A DNA stretch of 11,405 nucleotides from an uncultured Variovorax sp. (lineage in GTDB: Bacteria; Pseudomonadota; Gammaproteobacteria; Burkholderiales; Burkholderiaceae), in the NCBI GenBank assembly GCA_946478645.1, contig CAMLCW010000154.1, positions 1 through 11,405 of the forward strand, in the 5' to 3' direction. Positions 8,994 through 11,405 of the stretch are shown here, in pieces. Position numbers and translations under genes: made by a program. Within the stretch, counting starts at the first letter, position 1, and the number at the start of each line of letters is the position of its first letter. The notes beneath the pieces were generated by a model. It made no database searches, had not been told where the DNA came from, and saw nothing but the letters and a program-made list of their open reading frames with translations.

Positions 8994-9021
8994 ATTTTAG
9001 GCTTTTGGCGCAGCGCAACAA
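8994..9021 (-). promoter_or_regulatory. Candidate sigma-70 promoter of the beta-oxidation operon
   Basis: On the minus strand TTGTTG (9016-9021) and TAAAAT (8994-8999) are separated by 16 bases. The -10 matches the consensus in five of six positions and the -35 in three. Transcription would start near 8987, giving a leader of about 55 bases before the ATG at 8933. It is the best match I could find by eye in the 275-base gap and is more AT-rich than its surroundings. It has not been scored against background. Confidence 0.35.
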
Positions 9022-9072
9022 TGGCACGCAGTCGCTGTTGGGACAAGGGGGATGCGGGAGCGGAAGCGGGAA

Positions 9073-9185
9073 CCGGACGCAGAGGACGCGGAGGTTTCGC
9101 AGAGGGCGCAAAAAAAGAAACCAAAAAAAATGATTTGGCTGTTCTTTTGCGTACTCTGCGTGATCTTTGCGCCCTCTGCGTCCGG
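9073..9185. repeat. 113-base imperfect palindrome of CGCAGAGG-like units
   Basis: The outer 13 bases CCGGACGCAGAGG (9073-9085) are perfectly inverted at 9173-9185. Inner segments continue to pair almost in register, for example 9098-9104 with 9154-9160 and 9107-9113 with 9145-9151. After a one-base shift, CCAAA (9121-9125) pairs with TTTGG (9134-9138) around an A-rich loop (9126-9133). Each arm is itself a run of 9-11-base units such as GGACGCAGA, GGACGCGGA, GGGCGCAAA and GTACGCAAA. It lies between the livF stop (9209) and the candidate promoter of the next operon. No T-run follows it on either strand as a classic terminator would have. It may be a dispersed extragenic repeat; function is unknown. 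Confidence 0.75.
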
Positions 9186-9208
9186 AAGTCCGCTTTTTTC
9201 TCGGCGGC

Positions 9209-9904
9209 CTAGACTTCCAGCCATTCCTTGCGGATCGACGCATCGGCGCGCAGGCTGTCGGGCGTGCCGTCGAACACGATGCTGCCGTGGCCCATGACGA
9301 GCGCACGGTCGGAGATCTGCATCGCGATGGTGAGCTTCTGCTCGATCAGCAGCACCGAGACGCCCTTGTCCTTGAGCGTCTTCAGGTACTGCGCCACCAG
9401 CTCGACGATCTTGGGCGCGAGGCCCTCGGTGGGCTCGTCGATGATGATCAGGTCGGGGTCGCCCATGAGCGTGCGGCACAGGGTGAGCATCTGCTGCTCC
9501 CCGCCCGAGAGCACGCCGGCCTCGGTGTGTTGGCGTTCCTTCAGGCGCGGGAACATCTCGTACATGTCGTCGAACGACCAGCGGCTGCCCTTGCCCGACC
9601 CCTTCTGCCCCAGCAGCAGGTTTTGGTGCACCGTGAGCCGCGGGAAGATGTCGCGGTTCTCGGGCACGTAGCCGATGCCCATGTGGGCGATCTCGTAGGC
9701 CTTCTTGCGCAGGATGTCCTTGTCCTTCCAGCGCAGCGTGCCCTCGGCATGCACCAGGCCCATGATGGCCTTCGCGGTGGTGGAGCGGCCCGAGCCGTTG
9801 CGCCCGAGCAGGGCCACGATCTCGCCGGGCCCGACGTGGAACGAAACGCCATGCAGCACATGGCTCTTGCCGTAGTAGGCGTGGATGTCGTGAAGCTTCA
9901 GCAT
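9209..9904 (-). CDS. livF: Second LIV-type ABC transporter ATPase LivF with Arg in Walker A
   Basis: This is a 231-residue cytoplasmic ATPase of a second HAAT importer. The signature is canonical LSGGEQ (132-137), Walker B with catalytic Glu is IIIDEP (Asp156, Glu157), the Q-loop region is the LivF-type VPENRDIFP, and the H-switch position is Gln189 (IEQ). The Walker A reads GRNGSGRS (34-41), so the usually invariant Lys is Arg40, encoded by CGC on the minus strand (9785-9787). Translation starts at ATG 9904, 11 bases after the livG stop, with only a weak CGGA upstream, so coupling to livG is likely. The same frame is open far upstream inside livG, but homology begins at MLKLHDIHAYYGK. The protein is clearly different in sequence from the LivF encoded at 2082-2789, so this is not a recent duplication. 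Confidence 0.93.
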   Translation of the reverse strand: MLKLHDIHAYYGKSHVLHGVSFHVGPGEIVALLGRNGSGRSTTAKAIMGLVHAEGTLRWKDKDILRKKAYEIAHMGIGYVPENRDIFPRLTVHQNLLLGQKGSGKGSRWSFDDMYEMFPRLKERQHTEAGVLSGGEQQMLTLCRTLMGDPDLIIIDEPTEGLAPKIVELVAQYLKTLKDKGVSVLLIEQKLTIAMQISDRALVMGHGSIVFDGTPDSLRADASIRKEWLEV

Positions 9905-9915
9905 GATGTCCGGTG

Positions 9916-10689
9916 TCAGTGTCCCGCCTGTGCATCGGCGATGGTCGAACCCAGGTAGGCCTCCTGCACGCGCGCGTTCGCACGCACGGCGTCCGGGGTG
10001 TCGAAGGCGAGCACCTCGCCATAGACCACCACCGCGATCTTGTCGGCCAGCCCGAAGACCACGCCCATGTCGTGCTCCACGGTGAGCAGCGTCTTGCCCG
10101 TGGTGACGTGCTTGATCAGCGAGATGAAATGCGCGGTCTCTGTCTTGCTCATGCCGGCCGTGGGCTCGTCGAGCAGGATCACGTTGGCGCCGCCCGCGAT
10201 GGTCACGCCGATCTCGAGCGCGCGCTGCTCGGCATAGGTGAGGTTCACCGCCTGCACGTCGCGCTTGCGCTCGAGGCCGATCTGGCGCAGCAGCTCTTCG
10301 GTGCGCGCATTGGCGTCGTCGAGGTTCGAAAGGAAGCGCAGGAACGTGTAGCGGTAGCCCAGGCTCCACAGCACGCCGCAGCGCAGGTTCTCGAACACGC
10401 TGAGCTTCGGGAAGATGTTGGTGATCTGGAAGCTGCGCGACAGGCCGAGCCGGTTGATCTCATACGGCTTCTTGCCGTCGATGCGCTGGCCGTTCAACAG
10501 CACCTGGCCGCTCGATGGCGCGAGCCGGCCGCTGATCAGGTTGAACAGCGTCGACTTGCCCGCGCCGTTCGGCCCGATGATCGCGATGCGCTCGCCGGCC
10601 TTCACGGCCAGGTCCACGCCGCGGATGATCTCGGTCTTGCCGAAGGCCTTGCGCAGCGCCTTCAATTCCAATGCGTATTGCGCGCTCAT
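9916..10689 (-). CDS. livG: Second LIV-type ABC transporter ATPase LivG
   Basis: This is a 257-residue cytoplasmic ATPase, partner of the adjacent LivF. Walker A is GPNGAGKS (39-46), the Q-loop is SFQITNIFP (Gln88), Walker B is VILLDEP (Asp174, Glu175) and the H-switch is VEHDM (His206). The signature is LTYAEQ (150-155): the usual Gly is Ala. From memory this LTYAEQRALEIG form recurs in a LivG subgroup, so it is probably a lineage trait rather than decay. The family ending VQEAYLG is present, followed by a short tail. ATG 10689 directly follows the livM stop (TAAATG, no gap). A GGGAGG (10698-10703) inside the end of livM lies 8 bases upstream. The whole cluster reads livM-livG-livF on the minus strand. 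Confidence 0.94.
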   Translation of the reverse strand: MSAQYALELKALRKAFGKTEIIRGVDLAVKAGERIAIIGPNGAGKSTLFNLISGRLAPSSGQVLLNGQRIDGKKPYEINRLGLSRSFQITNIFPKLSVFENLRCGVLWSLGYRYTFLRFLSNLDDANARTEELLRQIGLERKRDVQAVNLTYAEQRALEIGVTIAGGANVILLDEPTAGMSKTETAHFISLIKHVTTGKTLLTVEHDMGVVFGLADKIAVVVYGEVLAFDTPDAVRANARVQEAYLGSTIADAQAGH

Positions 10690-11405
10690 TTACGCCGCCT
10701 CCCGACGCTTGATTTCTGCTTCGATCTCTTCTTGCGCCTTGCCCCAGACGCGCACGAACCGGCGGCGCGCCACCTCAAGCGCGGCAAGGCCGATCGCGAG
10801 GATGGCCGCGGCACCGAGCCAGCTCGCCATGCCCGAAGTGTCGAGCGTGGTGCCGAAGAACCGCAGTTCGGGGCCCAGCGCCGAATTCAGCTGGATGTGG
10901 TAGATCATCTCGATCAGCGCCGCTGCGCCCACGACCACCGGCACCAGCGCTACGGCCAGCGCGACGTAGAGCAGCCAGAGGCGGCCGAACTTGCCGAACT
11001 TGGCCACGCGCAGGTTCATCATCACCAGGCTCGCGATGCCGCCCGGCGCGAACATCACCATGAAGACGAATACCAGGCCGAAGTAGAGCTGCCACGCCTT
11101 CGACAGTTCCGACAGCAGGATCGAGGCGAAGACCAGCAGCACTGCACCGATGATCGGCCCGAAGAAGAACACCGCGCCGCCCAGGAAGGTGAACAGCAGG
11201 TAGCCGCCCGAGCGGATCGCGCTCAGGCTGTCGGCCGCGTTCACGATCTCGAAGTTGATCGATGCCAGCCCGCCACCGATGCCGGCGAAGAAGCCGGCGA
11301 TGATGAACGCGATGTAGCGCACGCGCTGCGTGTTGTAGCCGATGAACTCCACGCGCTCGGGGTTGTCGCGCACCGCGTTCAGCATGCGGCCGAGCGGCGT
11401 GCCCG
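10690..11405 (-). CDS. livM: Second LIV-type ABC transporter permease LivM, C-terminal part with extra membrane region (cut by window edge)
   Basis: The open frame enters from the right edge, so the N-terminal part is missing; about 238 residues are seen. The LivM coupling loop LGRMLNAVRDNPERVEFIGY and the following helices, including GGGLASINFEIVNAADSLSAIRSG and FLGGAVFFFGPIIGA, identify the family. The usual LivM C-terminal segment, here VMFAPGGIASLV, is reached about 112 residues before the stop. The protein then continues with a basic loop, a hydrophobic segment (LWLLYVALAVALVPVVVGAAAL), a polar stretch, a second hydrophobic segment (WLGAAAILAIGLAAL) and a charged coiled tail ending EIEAEIKRREAA. 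LivM from the first cluster lacks this extension. It is the upstream gene of the livM-livG-livF unit visible here; livH and a binding protein probably lie beyond the edge. Confidence 0.92.
   Translation of the reverse strand, partial: GTPLGRMLNAVRDNPERVEFIGYNTQRVRYIAFIIAGFFAGIGGGLASINFEIVNAADSLSAIRSGGYLLFTFLGGAVFFFGPIIGAVLLVFASILLSELSKAWQLYFGLVFVFMVMFAPGGIASLVMMNLRVAKFGKFGRLWLLYVALAVALVPVVVGAAALIEMIYHIQLNSALGPELRFFGTTLDTSGMASWLGAAAILAIGLAALEVARRRFVRVWGKAQEEIEAEIKRREAA

Noticed and set aside
9073..9185. CRISPR array.
   Set aside because: The units are only 9-11 bases, adjacent without unique spacers, and arranged as an inverted pair; no cas gene is present.
4862..9212. Very long plus-strand open frames opposite the M20 peptidase and the hydratase/dehydrogenase (about 650 and 870 codons), and similar long frames opposite the first liv operon (229-2025 and others).
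   Set aside because: They lie antisense to genes with clear catalytic motifs and have low-complexity Arg/His/Ala-rich translations typical of high-GC shadow frames.
8923..9306. Small open frames across the intergenic region, with Arg/Leu/Cys-rich translations.
   Set aside because: They are read through the palindromic repeat units and overlap flanking genes. No ribosome binding site or family resemblance supports them.
1..11405. Mobile elements, integrase, transposase, tRNA-linked insertion or a new defence system.
   Set aside because: No such protein motifs, terminal repeats or RNA genes are visible, and composition looks even across the window.

Overview
The window is high-GC DNA with tightly packed, overlapping genes and strong third-position G/C bias. 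The protein types and gene order are what one expects of a beta-proteobacterium of the order Burkholderiales, probably Comamonadaceae (Variovorax- or Acidovorax-like). That assignment is an inference from protein flavour, not from a marker gene. No RNA gene, insertion sequence, phage gene, CRISPR array or origin is visible.

Layout. (1) Bases 1-4019, plus strand: the downstream part of a LIV-type (branched-chain amino acid / HAAT family) ABC transporter operon, in the order livH (cut by the window edge), livM, livG, livF and a periplasmic binding protein. The first four genes overlap by 4-14 bases. (2) Bases 4036-4075: a strong bidirectional terminator between convergent operons. (3) Bases 4108-8933, minus strand: a three-gene unit, read right to left. 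It holds a 700-residue fused enoyl-CoA hydratase/3-hydroxyacyl-CoA dehydrogenase, a membrane-anchored M20 metallopeptidase resembling PM20D1/carboxypeptidase S, and a thiolase. (4) Bases 8934-9208: a 275-base intergenic region with a candidate promoter and a 113-base imperfect palindrome built from CGCAGAGG-like units. (5) Bases 9209-11405, minus strand: a second, divergent LIV-type transporter, with livF, livG and a livM that runs off the right edge.

How the parts may work together. The hydratase/dehydrogenase and thiolase complete the last three steps of beta-oxidation. The peptidase between them resembles enzymes that make or hydrolyse N-fatty-acyl amino acids. Hydrolysis would give a fatty acid for the neighbouring beta-oxidation enzymes and an amino acid of the kind LIV transporters import. 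This N-acyl-amino-acid use module is the most interesting hypothesis here, but it rests on homology and gene order only.

Both transporters show asymmetric ATPase subunits. Every departure from the nucleotide-site consensus (the LivG signature loops, an arginine in place of the Walker A lysine in the second LivF, and the usual LivF Gln at the H-switch) falls in the same predicted composite site. The opposite site remains canonical.
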